DNA from: Comamonadaceae bacterium
GTDB taxonomy: Bacteria > Pseudomonadota > Gammaproteobacteria > Burkholderiales > Burkholderiaceae_C
Direction: 5' to 3'
Assembly: GCA_947476465.1 (NCBI GenBank)
Contig: CANJQN010000005.1
Coordinates: 99,693 to 163,692, forward strand
Length of the DNA stretch: 64,000 nt
Part shown: positions 48,646-57,386 of the stretch, in pieces
Numbering within the stretch: the stretch's first letter is position 1
Layout of the letters: the number at the start of each line of letters is the position of its first letter
Translations under genes and position numbers: made by a program
Notes under the pieces: generated by a model
The model's database searches: none
Seen by the model: the letters and a program-made list of their open reading frames with translations, nothing else
What the model was told of the DNA's origin: nothing

Positions 48646-49425
48646 TTGCTGGCCAAACGCATCATTCCCTGCCTGGACGTCACGGGCGGCCGGGTCGTCA
48701 AGGGCGTCAACTTCGTCGAACTGCGCGACGCGGGCGACCCGGTCGAGATCGCCGCGCGCTACAACGACCAGGGCGCCGACGAGCTCACCTTCCTGGACAT
48801 CACCGCCACCAGCGACGAGCGCGACCTCATCCTGCACATCATCGAGGCCGTCGCCTCCCAGGTGTTCATTCCCTTGACCGTGGGTGGCGGCGTGCGCACG
48901 GTGGAGGACGTACGCCGCCTGCTCAACGCCGGCGCCGACAAGACCAGCTTCAACTCGGCGGCGATTGCCAACCCGCAGGTTATCTCCGACGCCTCGGACC
49001 GCTATGGCTCGCAGTGCATCGTGGTCGCGATCGACGCCAAGCGCCGGCAGGCCCAGGACGAGGCCGAGCGCGGCCCCGGTTGGGACGTCTACAGCCACGG
49101 CGGGCGCCGCAACACCGGCCTGGACGCCGTGCAGTGGGCCGCCGAGATGGCCCGGCGCGGCGCCGGCGAAATCCTCTTGACCAGCATGGACCGTGACGGC
49201 ACCAAGTCGGGCTTCGACCTGGCGCTCACCCGTGCCGTGGCCGACGCGGTCGAGGTGGCCGTCATCGCCTCGGGCGGCGTGGGCAACCTCGACCATCTGG
49301 CCGACGGCGTACAGCAGGGCGGCGCCGACGCGGTGCTGGCCGCCAGCATCTTCCATTACGGCGAGTACACGGTCGAGCAGGCCAAGCGCCACATGCAGGC
49401 GCGCGGCATCACCGTACGGCTGTGA
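48646..49425 (+). CDS. hisF: Imidazole glycerol phosphate synthase, cyclase subunit
   Basis: 259 residues, TTG start at 48646 with GAGAGG upstream. [21 protein letters not shown] (Asp11), [38 protein letters not shown] (second catalytic Asp) and [15 protein letters not shown] are canonical. With HisH it makes imidazole glycerol phosphate and AICAR. Confidence 0.95.
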   Translation: MLAKRIIPCLDVTGGRVVKGVNFVELRDAGDPVEIAARYNDQGADELTFLDITATSDERDLILHIIEAVASQVFIPLTVGGGVRTVEDVRRLLNAGADKTSFNSAAIANPQVISDASDRYGSQCIVVAIDAKRRQAQDEAERGPGWDVYSHGGRRNTGLDAVQWAAEMARRGAGEILLTSMDRDGTKSGFDLALTRAVADAVEVAVIASGGVGNLDHLADGVQQGGADAVLAASIFHYGEYTVEQAKRHMQARGITVRL

Positions 49426-49466
49426 CTGCGGCGCCGCGCGTGCCCGTGGCGCCGGAGAAACCGCGC

Positions 49467-49494
49467 TCCTGGATCCCCGCCTTCGCGGGGATGA
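49467..49494. repeat. REP-like palindrome inside the his operon
   Basis: TCCTGGATCCCCGCC then TTCGCGGGGATGAC, identical in design to 1156-1184. It occupies the gap between hisF and hisI, and the gap reads open in the hisI frame, translating to a short [10 protein letters not shown] segment. It is an insertion between two his genes that leaves both intact. Confidence 0.75.
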
Positions 49495-49511
49495 CGGCAG
49501 TCCCCCGTACG

Positions 49512-49919
49512 ATGACGGACAATCAACCCATGGATTGGATCGATCAAGTGAAATGGGACGAGCGCGGACTGGTCCCGGTCATCGCGCAGGAGGCCGGCAC
49601 GGGCGACGTGCTGATGTTCGCCTGGATGAACCGCGAGGCGTTGGCGCTCACGGCGCAGCAGGGCCGCGCCGTCTACTACAGCCGCTCGCGCGGCAAGCTG
49701 TGGTTCAAGGGCGAGGAGTCCGGCCATGTGCAGACGGTGCACGAGATCCGCCTCGATTGCGACAACGACGTCGTGCTGCTCAAGGTCACCCAGACCGGCC
49801 ACGAGCCCGGCATCGCCTGTCATACCGGCCGCCACAGCTGCTTCTTCCAACGCCTGGAAGACAATTCCTGGCGGGCCATCGAGCCGGTCTTGAAAGACCC
49901 GGCCACCATCTATACCTGA
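49512..49919 (+). CDS. hisI: Phosphoribosyl-AMP cyclohydrolase
   Basis: 135 residues from ATG 49512 (49530 is also possible). The Zn- and Mg-binding blocks are [13 protein letters not shown] and [13 protein letters not shown], with the conserved [10 protein letters not shown] and [18 protein letters not shown] before them. It opens the purine ring of phosphoribosyl-AMP. Unlike in enterobacteria it is not fused to hisE, which follows 8 bases later. Confidence 0.95.
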   Translation: MTDNQPMDWIDQVKWDERGLVPVIAQEAGTGDVLMFAWMNREALALTAQQGRAVYYSRSRGKLWFKGEESGHVQTVHEIRLDCDNDVVLLKVTQTGHEPGIACHTGRHSCFFQRLEDNSWRAIEPVLKDPATIYT

Positions 49920-49927
49920 CCCACATC

Positions 49928-50293
49928 ATGAGCTCCACCGACGCCCTGGACCGCCTTGCGGCCGTGATCGAAAGCCGCAAACCCGCGCTCGGCGGTGACC
50001 CCGAGCGCAGCTATGTCGCGCGGCTTTTGCACAAGGGGCCGGACGCCTTCCTCAAGAAGATCGGCGAGGAGGCCACCGAAACGGTCATGGCCGCCAAGGA
50101 CTGCGACCACGGCGGCGATACGGCCAAGCTGGTGGGCGAGGTGGCCGACCTGTGGTTTCACAGCATGATTGCCTTGGCCCACTACGGCCTCAGTCCGGCC
50201 GACGTGGTGGCCGAACTGGTGCGCCGCGAAGGCCTGGGCGGCCTGGAGGAAAAGGCCTTGCGCAAAGTCCGATCTCGCGAATCAGGCGAATGA
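49928..50293 (+). CDS. hisE: Phosphoribosyl-ATP pyrophosphatase
   Basis: 121 residues, ATG 49928. [31 protein letters not shown] contains the EExxE/ExxE-type Mg-binding motif of the MazG-like fold, and [15 protein letters not shown] the second one. It releases pyrophosphate from phosphoribosyl-ATP, the second step of the pathway. Confidence 0.95.
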   Translation: MSSTDALDRLAAVIESRKPALGGDPERSYVARLLHKGPDAFLKKIGEEATETVMAAKDCDHGGDTAKLVGEVADLWFHSMIALAHYGLSPADVVAELVRREGLGGLEEKALRKVRSRESGE

Positions 50294-50299
50294 CGTGAC

Positions 50300-50456
50300 C
50301 CACCCCCGAAGCGCCTTCGGCGCCCAGTGCTCGCCGCCAGAGGCGGCGGCTCTTCAGGCCGTCCTGACCTGCGCAGGCAGGTCAGGAGCCGCGGCCTTCA
50401 GCCCCTTAAGGGGGCGCCACCAGCGGCCCGGCAAAGCTGGTTCCGCGGTGGCCCCC
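50300..50456 (+). repeat. Family A dispersed repeat, copy 4, enlarged (hisE-membrane protein gap)
   Basis: CCCACCCCCGAAGCGCCTTCGG, then CCTTAAGGGGGCGCCACC, then GGCCCGGCAAAGCTGGTTCC and GCGGTGGCC. Compared with the other copies it has about 60 extra bases in the middle that hold two more palindromes (GCCGCCAGAGGCGGC and CCTGACCTGCGCAGGCAGG). It fills nearly the whole gap after hisE. Confidence 0.75.
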
Positions 50457-50512
50457 TTATCCGTGCACCGCTTTCGTGGAGGATGGGTCTGAGCGACCCG
50501 TAAGGAGAACGA

Positions 50513-50881
50513 ATGATGGATGAAACCCGCCCGCTGGCGCTGCAAGCACCGACGTCCAACGAACGCACCGTGATGCATGTGCTGTACGGCATGCACACCG
50601 TCGCCTGGCTCTCGCTGGGCATGCTGGCCGTGATCGCGCTCGTGGCCAACTACATCCTGCGCGGCGAGACGCGGCACCCGCTGTACCTGGCCCACCACGC
50701 CTACATGATCGCCACGTTCTGGTGGACGGTCTTGTGGCTGGTGATCACCTCACCCCTGTACCTGCTGTTCGTGCTGCCCGGCGTGGTGGCGCAGTGCGTG
50801 GTCGGCCTGTGGTACCTGTACCGGTGCCTGCGCGGCTGGCTGCGCTTCAACAACGCAACCCTGCCCCGAGGCAACGCATGA
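50513..50881 (+). CDS. Membrane protein, DUF4870-like
   Basis: 122 residues, ATG 50513 with a strong AAGGAGAAC. Three or four membrane segments (LYGMHTVAWLSLGMLAVIALV, FWWTVLWLVITSPLYLLFVLP, then VVAQCVVGLWYLYRCLRGW) and a basic C-terminus. The layout fits the small DUF4870/TIGR-type membrane proteins that lie between hisE and the HIT gene in betaproteobacteria. The function is unknown. Overlaps the HIT gene by 4 bases. Confidence 0.7.
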   Translation: MMDETRPLALQAPTSNERTVMHVLYGMHTVAWLSLGMLAVIALVANYILRGETRHPLYLAHHAYMIATFWWTVLWLVITSPLYLLFVLPGVVAQCVVGLWYLYRCLRGWLRFNNATLPRGNA

Positions 50882-51276
50882 TCAAGCACGATCCGAACTG
50901 CATCTTCTGCAAGATCGTCGACGGCAAGATTCCGTCGCGCAAGGTCTACGAGGACGCGCAGATACTGGCCTTCCACGACATCAGCCCCTGGGCGCCGGTG
51001 CACTTCCTCATGATCCCCAAGATCCACGTGCCGTCCATGGCGCAGATCGAGGATGAGCATGCGCCACTGCTGGGCCGGATGATGGCGCTGGCGCCCCGTC
51101 TGGCGCTTCAGGCAGGTTGCCTGCCCTATCCCGACGGCGGGTTTCGTATGGTGGTCAACACCGGTTCGCACGGCGGCCAGGAAGTGCACCACCTGCACCT
51201 GCACGTCATCGGCGGGCCCAAGCCCTGGCTGCGCGGCGCAATCCCCCCGACCGCCGCGGGCGGCGCCGAAGTCTAG
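50878..51276 (+). CDS. HIT family (HINT) nucleotide-binding protein
   Basis: 132 residues. [19 protein letters not shown] at the start is the HINT signature (with Zn-type cysteines), and [16 protein letters not shown] is the HIT triad HxHxHxx. It hydrolyses phosphoramidates of AMP or GMP. It is regularly found between his and tat genes in Burkholderiales. Confidence 0.9.
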   Translation: MIKHDPNCIFCKIVDGKIPSRKVYEDAQILAFHDISPWAPVHFLMIPKIHVPSMAQIEDEHAPLLGRMMALAPRLALQAGCLPYPDGGFRMVVNTGSHGGQEVHHLHLHVIGGPKPWLRGAIPPTAAGGAEV

Positions 51277-51307
51277 AATCGCCTTCAATCACATTCAGGA
51301 GTTTTCC

Positions 51308-51556
51308 ATGGGTTCATTTTCCGTTTGGCACTGGCTGATCGTCCTGCTGATCGTGGTGCTGGTGTTCGGTACCAAGAAGCTCAAGAACATGGGCGGCGAT
51401 CTGGGCGGCGCCGTCAAGGGCTTCAAGGATGGCATGCGCGATGGCTCGGCCAACGACGCCAACGCCACGCCGCCGCAGCAGGTGGGCAGCGTGCCGCCTG
51501 CTGCCGACAAGGCCAACAGCACCACCATCGACGTCGAAGCACGTAACAAGTCTTGA
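51308..51556 (+). CDS. tatA: Sec-independent protein translocase subunit TatA
   Basis: 82 residues. A short N-terminal hydrophobic helix ([16 protein letters not shown]) is followed by the hinge [20 protein letters not shown] and an amphipathic helix, then an acidic tail. TatA forms the pore for folded, twin-arginine proteins. ATG 51308 with CAGGAG upstream. Confidence 0.95.
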   Translation: MGSFSVWHWLIVLLIVVLVFGTKKLKNMGGDLGGAVKGFKDGMRDGSANDANATPPQQVGSVPPAADKANSTTIDVEARNKS

Positions 51557-51581
51557 CCGCCCGCGCACCGAGGCAGCGGCC

Positions 51582-52049
51582 ATGTTTGACATTGACTTTT
51601 CAAAAATCGCGCTGATCGGCGCGGTGGCGTTGATCGTCATCGGTCCCGAGAAGCTGCCCCGCGTCGCCCGCACGGTGGGTACGCTGCTTGGCAAGGCGCA
51701 GCGCTACGTGAACGACGTCAAGGCCGAGGTCAACCGCTCGATGGACCTCGATGAGTTGCGCAAGATGAAGGAGACGGTCGAGGGCGCCGCCCGCGACGTC
51801 GAAAACTCCATCCACAGCACCACCAGCGACATCGAGCGCGACCTGAACCAGGCCGCCGGCTTGTCCGGCGACAGTTACGCCGCGCTCGAGTCGCCGCCGT
51901 CCTTTCCTGAGTACAAGCATCCGCGCAAGAACTGGCGGATCAAGCAGGGCGCCACGCCCAACTGGTACAAGGCCCGCAATGGCGTCCGCACGCAGGCCTT
52001 GTCGGGCGCCGCCCGGGTGGCCCGCTACCGGCCCAAGAAATTCAACTGA
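51582..52049 (+). CDS. tatB: Sec-independent protein translocase subunit TatB
   Basis: 155 residues, ATG 51582. [21 protein letters not shown] then [13 protein letters not shown] is typical of TatB (an invariant Glu in place of the TatA sequence). Its longer cytoplasmic helical part and basic C-terminus set it apart from TatA. TatB binds TatC as the receptor for substrates. It overlaps tatC by one base. Confidence 0.95.
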   Translation: MFDIDFSKIALIGAVALIVIGPEKLPRVARTVGTLLGKAQRYVNDVKAEVNRSMDLDELRKMKETVEGAARDVENSIHSTTSDIERDLNQAAGLSGDSYAALESPPSFPEYKHPRKNWRIKQGATPNWYKARNGVRTQALSGAARVARYRPKKFN

Positions 52050-52846
52050 TGGCCGAACCGAACAACAAAGAAGACGAGCTCGCGGGGACCGAACAACCTT
52101 TCGTCGCACACCTGGTCGAGCTGCGCGACCGCCTCATCAAGGCCGCGATCGCCATTGGGCTGATGGCCGCCGTACTCGCCTTCTGGCCGGGCCCGGGCGC
52201 CTTGTACGACCTGCTCGCGGCGCCACTCACCGCATCGCTGCCCAAGGGCGCCACGCTGATCGCCACCTCGGTGATCTCGCCCTTCATGGTGCCCCTGAAG
52301 ATCTTGTTGATGGCCGCCTTCCTGCTGGCGCTGCCAGTGGTGCTGTACCAGGTGTGGGCCTTCGTCGCCCCGGGCCTGTACAACCACGAGAAGAAACTGG
52401 TCGTGCCGCTGGTGGTCTCCAGCACGCTGCTGTTTTTGATCGGCGTGTCCTTTTGCTATTTCTTCGTGTTCGGCCAGGTGTTCAAGTTCATCCAGGGCTT
52501 CGCACCCAAGAGCATCACGGCCGCGCCTGACATCGAGGCCTACCTGAGCTTCGTGTTGACCATGTTCCTGGCCTTCGGCCTGGCCTTCGAGGTGCCGGTG
52601 GCCGTGGTCGTACTGGCGCGCATCGGGGTGGTGTCCATCGAAAAGCTCAAGGCCTTCCGGGCCTACTTCATCGTGCTGGCCTTTGTCATCGCGGCCATTG
52701 TGACGCCGCCCGACGTGGTGTCGCAGCTGGCCCTGGCCATCCCGATGGTCATCCTGTATGAGGTGGGCATCTGGGCGGCCAAGATTTTCATCAAGCGCAC
52801 CAAGGCGCCGGAAGAAGACCCGGCCGCCAAGACCGATCCCTCCTGA
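52049..52846 (+). CDS. tatC: Sec-independent protein translocase subunit TatC
   Basis: 265 residues, six helices. PFVAHLVELRDRLIKAAIAIG holds the signal-binding Glu, followed by PLPVVLYQVWAFVAPGLY-like LALPVVLYQVWAFVAPGLYN, VSFCYFFVFGQVFKFIQGFA and a C-terminal AIVTPPDVVSQLALAIPM. It is the core receptor of the translocase. The gene ends 12 bases before the convergent DegS-like gene. Confidence 0.95.
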   Translation: MAEPNNKEDELAGTEQPFVAHLVELRDRLIKAAIAIGLMAAVLAFWPGPGALYDLLAAPLTASLPKGATLIATSVISPFMVPLKILLMAAFLLALPVVLYQVWAFVAPGLYNHEKKLVVPLVVSSTLLFLIGVSFCYFFVFGQVFKFIQGFAPKSITAAPDIEAYLSFVLTMFLAFGLAFEVPVAVVVLARIGVVSIEKLKAFRAYFIVLAFVIAAIVTPPDVVSQLALAIPMVILYEVGIWAAKIFIKRTKAPEEDPAAKTDPS

Positions 52847-52858
52847 AAGGCCAGCCCT

Positions 52859-54010
52859 TCAGCGCTGCTGCGGGGCCGCAGGCTTGGGGCGCAGGCCGGG
52901 CGTCACCTGCAGATCCAGTGACTGGGCGCGCCGCTGCACCTTGAAGGCCGCCGGCTCGCCCGGCTTGAGCGCCGCGACGTTGGCCAGCAGTTCCTGCACA
53001 TTGCCAATGCCCTTGCCGGCGACGTCCACCACCACATCGCCGGGGCGCACCCCGGCCTGGGCAGCGGGTCCGTTTTGCAGCACACCGGTGATCAGCACAC
53101 CGCGCCGCGCCTTCACGCCGAAGGTCTCCATCAGCTCGGGTGAGAGGTCCGCCGGTTCGACGCCGATCCAGCCGCGGCGCACCACGCCATCGCGCAGGAT
53201 GCTCTCAAGCACCATCTTGGCGGTCGACACCGGGATGGCGAAACCGATGCCCATGTTGCCACCCGAGCGTGAGTAGATGGCCGTGTTGATGCCCATCAGC
53301 TGGCCGTTGGCGTCGACCAGGGCACCGCCCGAGTTGCCCGGGTTGATGGCGGCATCGGTCTGGATGAAGTTCTCGAAGGTGTTGATGCCCAGCTTGTTGC
53401 GGCCCAGGGCACTGACGATGCCGCTGGTGACGGTCTGGCCCACGCCGAAGGGGTTGCCGATGGCCAGCACCCGGTCGCCGATTTGGAGGTTGTCCGCATT
53501 GCCCAGGGTGATGACGGGCAGCCGGTCGAGCGCGATCCGCAGGACGGCCAGGTCGCTTTCGGGATCGGTGCCGATCACCTTGGCCCTGGCCGAGCGGGTG
53601 TCGTTGAGGATCACTTCGATCTCGTCGGCGCCCTCGACCACATGGTTGTTGGTCAGGACGTAGCCCTCGGGGCTGATGATCACGCCGCTGCCCAGCCCGG
53701 CCTGCGGCTGCATGCCCCGGTCGCCGAAGAAGAAGCGGAACCAGGGGTCGTCGGCGTGCGGGTTGCGCTCGGCTGCTTTGCTGGTGTTGATGCTCACCAC
53801 CGCGGCCGAGGCCCGTTGCGCGGCGCTGCGCAGGCTGCCGGCCGGGGTCTCGCCGGTGGGCGCGGGTGGCGCCTGGATCAGGGAGACGCCGGTGGCGCGG
53901 TCGATGGCGGCCCCGCGTCCGACCCATTCGGGCTTGAGCGTGGCAACCACGAACCAGGCGGCCAGCAGCACGGTGACGGCCTGGGAGAAAACGAGCCAGT
54001 AGCGACGCAT
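52859..54010 (-). CDS. Membrane-anchored HtrA-type serine protease (DegS/DegQ-like)
   Basis: 383 residues, ATG 54010. An N-terminal membrane anchor (FSQAVTVLLAAWFVVATL) is followed by a chymotrypsin-fold protease with His123 (LTNNHVVEG), Asp153 (ESDLAVLRI) and Ser227 (NPGNSGGAL), and one PDZ domain (GVLITGVLQNGPAAQAGVRPGDVV). A single PDZ and an uncleaved anchor point to DegS (AlgW) rather than DegP/DegQ. It would start sigma-E type envelope stress signalling by cleaving an anti-sigma factor. It faces the Nif3 gene divergently. Confidence 0.85.
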   Translation of the reverse strand: MRRYWLVFSQAVTVLLAAWFVVATLKPEWVGRGAAIDRATGVSLIQAPPAPTGETPAGSLRSAAQRASAAVVSINTSKAAERNPHADDPWFRFFFGDRGMQPQAGLGSGVIISPEGYVLTNNHVVEGADEIEVILNDTRSARAKVIGTDPESDLAVLRIALDRLPVITLGNADNLQIGDRVLAIGNPFGVGQTVTSGIVSALGRNKLGINTFENFIQTDAAINPGNSGGALVDANGQLMGINTAIYSRSGGNMGIGFAIPVSTAKMVLESILRDGVVRRGWIGVEPADLSPELMETFGVKARRGVLITGVLQNGPAAQAGVRPGDVVVDVAGKGIGNVQELLANVAALKPGEPAAFKVQRRAQSLDLQVTPGLRPKPAAPQQR

Positions 54011-54135
54011 GAATTCAGCGGGAAGTAGGTGGTGAGAGTGTAGACCCGCGCCTGGGCTGGCGGGGGCGCGGCAAAGGGCCGGGCGGATGGGAACGGGAGC
54101 GGGAATGGTCCACAATCGGCGCGACACACTTCTTC

Positions 54136-54894
54136 ATGGCCACCCAGCAACAACTTCTTGCCGCCTTCGACGCTCTGCTTGCGCCCGAGCGCTTCCAGGA
54201 CTTCGGCCCCAACGGCCTGCAGGTCGAAGGCCGCACCGAGGTGCGGCGAATCGTCTCGGGCGTCACCGCCAGCCTGGCCTTGATCGAGGCGGCCGTGGAC
54301 GCCGGCGCCGACGCGATCTTCGTGCACCACGGCTTGTTCTGGCGCGGCCAGGACGGCCGCGTCACCGGCTGGATGAAGCAGCGCCTGGCCCGGCTGCTGG
54401 CGCACGACATCAATCTGTTCGCCTACCACCTGCCGCTGGATGCTCACGCTGAGCTGGGCAACAACGCGCAGTTCGGTCGCCTGCTGGGCTTGCAGGCGCC
54501 GAGCCGCTTCGGCGAGCAGGACCTGGGGTTCCTCGGCGGGCGCGCCGACGGGTCGCCGTTCGCCGACCTGGCCGCGCTGACCCGTCATCTCGAAGCATCG
54601 CTGGGCCGACCGGTGCTGTCGGTGGCGGGGGCGCCCGGCCCGCTGTCGCGCATCGCCTGGTGCACCGGCGGCGCGCAAGCTTACTTCGAGGCCGCCATTG
54701 CCGCCGGCGCGCAGGTGTTTCTCACGGGCGAGATCTCCGAGCCACAGGCGCACTACGCGCGCGAGTGCGGGGTGAGCTTCGCGGCCTGTGGCCACCATGC
54801 CACCGAGCGTTACGGCGCCCCGGCGGTGGCCGCCCACGTGGCGGCGCAGCTGGGCATCGAGCACCGGTTCATCGACATTCCCAATCCGGCATGA
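54136..54894 (+). CDS. Nif3-like dinuclear metal centre protein
   Basis: 252 residues, ATG 54136. The family blocks are FGPNGLQVEGR, AIFVHHGLFW (metal His pair), FAYHLPLDAHAELGNNAQ, TGEISEPQAHYARECGVSFAACGHHATERYG (third and fourth His) and GIEHRFIDIPN. Nif3/YbgI proteins bind two metals, and some have been annotated as GTP cyclohydrolase I type 2. The role is unsettled. pdxA follows after one family B repeat. Confidence 0.85.
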   Translation: MATQQQLLAAFDALLAPERFQDFGPNGLQVEGRTEVRRIVSGVTASLALIEAAVDAGADAIFVHHGLFWRGQDGRVTGWMKQRLARLLAHDINLFAYHLPLDAHAELGNNAQFGRLLGLQAPSRFGEQDLGFLGGRADGSPFADLAALTRHLEASLGRPVLSVAGAPGPLSRIAWCTGGAQAYFEAAIAAGAQVFLTGEISEPQAHYARECGVSFAACGHHATERYGAPAVAAHVAAQLGIEHRFIDIPNPA

Positions 54895-54904
54895 GCGCAG
54901 CGCT

Positions 54905-54974
54905 GAGCCGCCTCAAGCAAGCTCGCAGCCCCCTGGGGGGTAGCGACCGACACGCAGTGCCGAGCGTGGGGGCC
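54905..54974 (+). repeat. Family B dispersed repeat upstream of pdxA
   Basis: GAGCCGCCTCAAGC, then CCCCCTGGGGGGTAGCGA, then GTGCCGAGCGTGGGGGCC. The same modules lie inside gltB at 30761-30843. Here the copy is between genes, in the usual place for such elements, and ends a few bases before the pdxA start. Confidence 0.75.
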
Positions 54975-54979
54975 TTCCT

Positions 54980-56041
54980 ATGACTGAAGCGGGCAATGAC
55001 AGCGCGATGAAGCCACTGGCCCTGACCCTGGGCGACCCCGCCGGCATCGGCGGCGAGATCATCGCCCGCGCCTTCCTGGAGGCGCCCGACGTCATGGCCG
55101 GCTGCTTCGTGGTCGGCGACCTGTCCCATCTGCGGCGAGCGATCGCGGTGGTGGCCGGCGCCGGGCTGCCGGTGCCCGTGCTCGCCATTGAGCAGCCGGC
55201 CCAGGCCCTGGACGTGCCGCCCTGGTGCATCGCGCTGCTGCAGGTCGGCCAGCCGGCGCCCGCACTGCTGCCTTGGGGCCGGGTGCAGGCGCAGGCCGGG
55301 CGCATGGCGGCGGACGCCATCGACTGGGCGGCCGGCGCGGCCTTGCGCGGCGAGGTGGCCGGCCTGGTCACCGCCCCCATCCACAAAGAAGCGCTGGCCG
55401 CCGCCGGCGTGCCGTACCCGGGCCACACCGAGCTGCTTGCGGCCCGCGCCGCGGCCTACCTGGGCCTGCCGTTGGCGCAGCTGCCGGTGCGCATGATGCT
55501 GGCCAGCGACCCATTGCGCACGGTGCTGGTGAGCATCCATGTCTCGCTGCGCGAGGCGATCGCGGCGGTGACGCAAGGCAACGTGCTGCAGACGCTGCGC
55601 ATCACCCACACCGCCCTGTCTCGGGCCCTGGGCCGCGCGCCGCGCATCGGCGTGGCGGGCCTGAACCCGCATGCGGGCGAGGGCGGCCTGTTCGGGCGCG
55701 AGGAGATCGACGCCATCGCCCCGGCCATTACGGCGGCGCGGGCGCAAGGCATCGATGCCAGCGGCCCGCATGCGCCCGACACCGTCTTCATGCGGGCGCG
55801 GTCGACGCCGCAGCGGCCCGGCGAATTCGACGTGGTGGTCGCCATGTACCACGACCAGGGGCTGATCCCGGTGAAGTACCTGGGCCTGGACAAGGGCGTG
55901 AACGTGACGTTGGGACTGCCGCTGGTGCGCACCAGCCCCGACCACGGCACGGCCTTCGACATCGCCGGCACGGGCCGCGCCGACCCGGCCAGCCTTATCG
56001 CGGCGATCCGTATGGCCCGCCAATTGTCTGACCAGCGGTGA
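54980..56041 (+). CDS. pdxA: 4-hydroxythreonine-4-phosphate dehydrogenase
   Basis: 353 residues, ATG 54980 (an ATG at 55007 is an alternative). LTLGDPAGIGGEIIARAF, TAPIHKEALAAAGVPYPGHTELLA (metal-binding His), LNPHAGEGGLFGREEID, VVAMYHDQGLIPVKYL and TSPDHGTAFDIAG are all signatures. It acts in pyridoxal 5'-phosphate synthesis, oxidising 4-(phosphohydroxy)-L-threonine. surA and ksgA, frequent neighbours of pdxA, are not next to it here. Confidence 0.95.
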   Translation: MTEAGNDSAMKPLALTLGDPAGIGGEIIARAFLEAPDVMAGCFVVGDLSHLRRAIAVVAGAGLPVPVLAIEQPAQALDVPPWCIALLQVGQPAPALLPWGRVQAQAGRMAADAIDWAAGAALRGEVAGLVTAPIHKEALAAAGVPYPGHTELLAARAAAYLGLPLAQLPVRMMLASDPLRTVLVSIHVSLREAIAAVTQGNVLQTLRITHTALSRALGRAPRIGVAGLNPHAGEGGLFGREEIDAIAPAITAARAQGIDASGPHAPDTVFMRARSTPQRPGEFDVVVAMYHDQGLIPVKYLGLDKGVNVTLGLPLVRTSPDHGTAFDIAGTGRADPASLIAAIRMARQLSDQR

Positions 56042-56092
56042 TCTGTTCAGCGTTGCTGGGTGGTCGATTCCCTGGATCTCAGAGCCGATGCC

Positions 56093-57382
56093 TTAGCCGG
56101 CTTGCGTGCCGGATCCGCCCTCTTGTCCCAGAGTGAAATAAAACGTGGCGCCTTCGTTCACCTTGCCTTCAGCCCAGATGCGGCCGCCGTGGCGGGTGAT
56201 GATGCGCTTCACGGTCGCCAGCCCGATACCGGTGCCAGCAAACTCCGAAGTCGAATGCAGCCGCTCGAACGCCGTAAAAAGTTTCTCGACCTGAGCCATG
56301 TCAAAGCCGGCGCCGTTGTCCTTGACGAAGTAGACGGGGCTCCCATCGGCGCCGCTGTCACAGCCGATCACAATCCTGGCCGCCGTTTGCTTGGCGGTGA
56401 ACTTCCAGGCATTGCCCACCAGGTTCTCCACCACCGCCGACAGCAGCCGGGGATCGCCCTGCGCCAGCAGCCCGTCCTGAATGTCGACGCGCACCTGGCG
56501 CTGCGGATCGCGTTCCCGAAATATCTGCTCGACCCGCTTGGCGATGGCCGTCAGGTCCACCGACTCGGTTTTTAAGGGTTCGCGCGAGAACCTCGCCAGT
56601 GAGAGCAGGCCTTCGATCAGTTCGTTCATCTGCCGGGCGCCCGCGCGCATCCGCTTGAGGTAGTGCTTGCCTTTGTCGCTGAGTTTGTCGCCGTCCGAGT
56701 GCTCAAGCAGGTGACCGAATCCGTCCACCGCATTGAGGGGCGAGCGAAGGTCATGGGAGACGGAGTAGGAAAAAGTCTCCAGTTCCTGGTTCGCGTCCGC
56801 CAGCTTGCTGATGAGTACCTGCAGATCCTTTTGGCTCTGCCGGAGTGCCCTGTTGTGCTGGACGGCGGCTTCGTAGGTGGACAGCAGCAGATTCAGGATC
56901 TGCCGCCGGTCGGCGGTGATGAAATGCCGCCGGTCGTTGAAAAAGATCTCCACCGCAATGCCGGTGTCCTTCTCCCGGCGCACATCACAGTTGACGAGCA
57001 CGTAGTGCACGCGACCGAGCAGATATTGCTCTTCATACGGCTTGAGCACGAAGTTATCCGCCCCGCACTCCAGCCCCCGGATGACCTCCTTGGGGTCGGA
57101 CATGGTGGTCACCAGGATCACCGGAATATGGCGAAGGTGCGGGTCTGCCTTGATCCGGGTGGACAGCTCGTAGCCATTCATTTCCGGCATGATGACGTCG
57201 CTGATGACCAGCGCGGGCCCGAACGCGGGCGCCATCTCCAGCGCCAGGCGGCCGTTCCGGGCCGCGGCCACTTCGTAGCCGTTCTGCTCGAGCAGGTGCT
57301 GCAGCCGAAGCGCCTGGGTCGGGCTGTCTTCGGCGATCAGGATCTTGATGGGTGGTGGAGAGGCTTGCACGGTTTCGCTCAC
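56093..57382 (-). CDS. REC-histidine kinase hybrid (output of the chemosensory operon)
   Basis: 429 residues. GTG 57382 is chosen since GAGGAG lies eight bases upstream and upstream ATGs (57415, 57406) would overlap cheB. An N-terminal receiver domain (IKILIAEDSPTQ, phospho-acceptor Asp62 in VISDVIMPEMNG, Lys in FVLKPYE) is followed by a helical linker, HisKA (His210 in SYSVSHDLRSPLNAVDGF) and HATPase (NLVGNAWKF, DNGAGFDM, GTGIGLATVKRI). Such REC-first kinases take phosphate from CheA. Here it is the last gene of the operon, in the position where wspR-like cyclases are found in Wsp systems. Confidence 0.85.
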   Translation of the reverse strand: MSETVQASPPPIKILIAEDSPTQALRLQHLLEQNGYEVAAARNGRLALEMAPAFGPALVISDVIMPEMNGYELSTRIKADPHLRHIPVILVTTMSDPKEVIRGLECGADNFVLKPYEEQYLLGRVHYVLVNCDVRREKDTGIAVEIFFNDRRHFITADRRQILNLLLSTYEAAVQHNRALRQSQKDLQVLISKLADANQELETFSYSVSHDLRSPLNAVDGFGHLLEHSDGDKLSDKGKHYLKRMRAGARQMNELIEGLLSLARFSREPLKTESVDLTAIAKRVEQIFRERDPQRQVRVDIQDGLLAQGDPRLLSAVVENLVGNAWKFTAKQTAARIVIGCDSGADGSPVYFVKDNGAGFDMAQVEKLFTAFERLHSTSEFAGTGIGLATVKRIITRHGGRIWAEGKVNEGATFYFTLGQEGGSGTQAG

Positions 57383-57386
57383 GATG

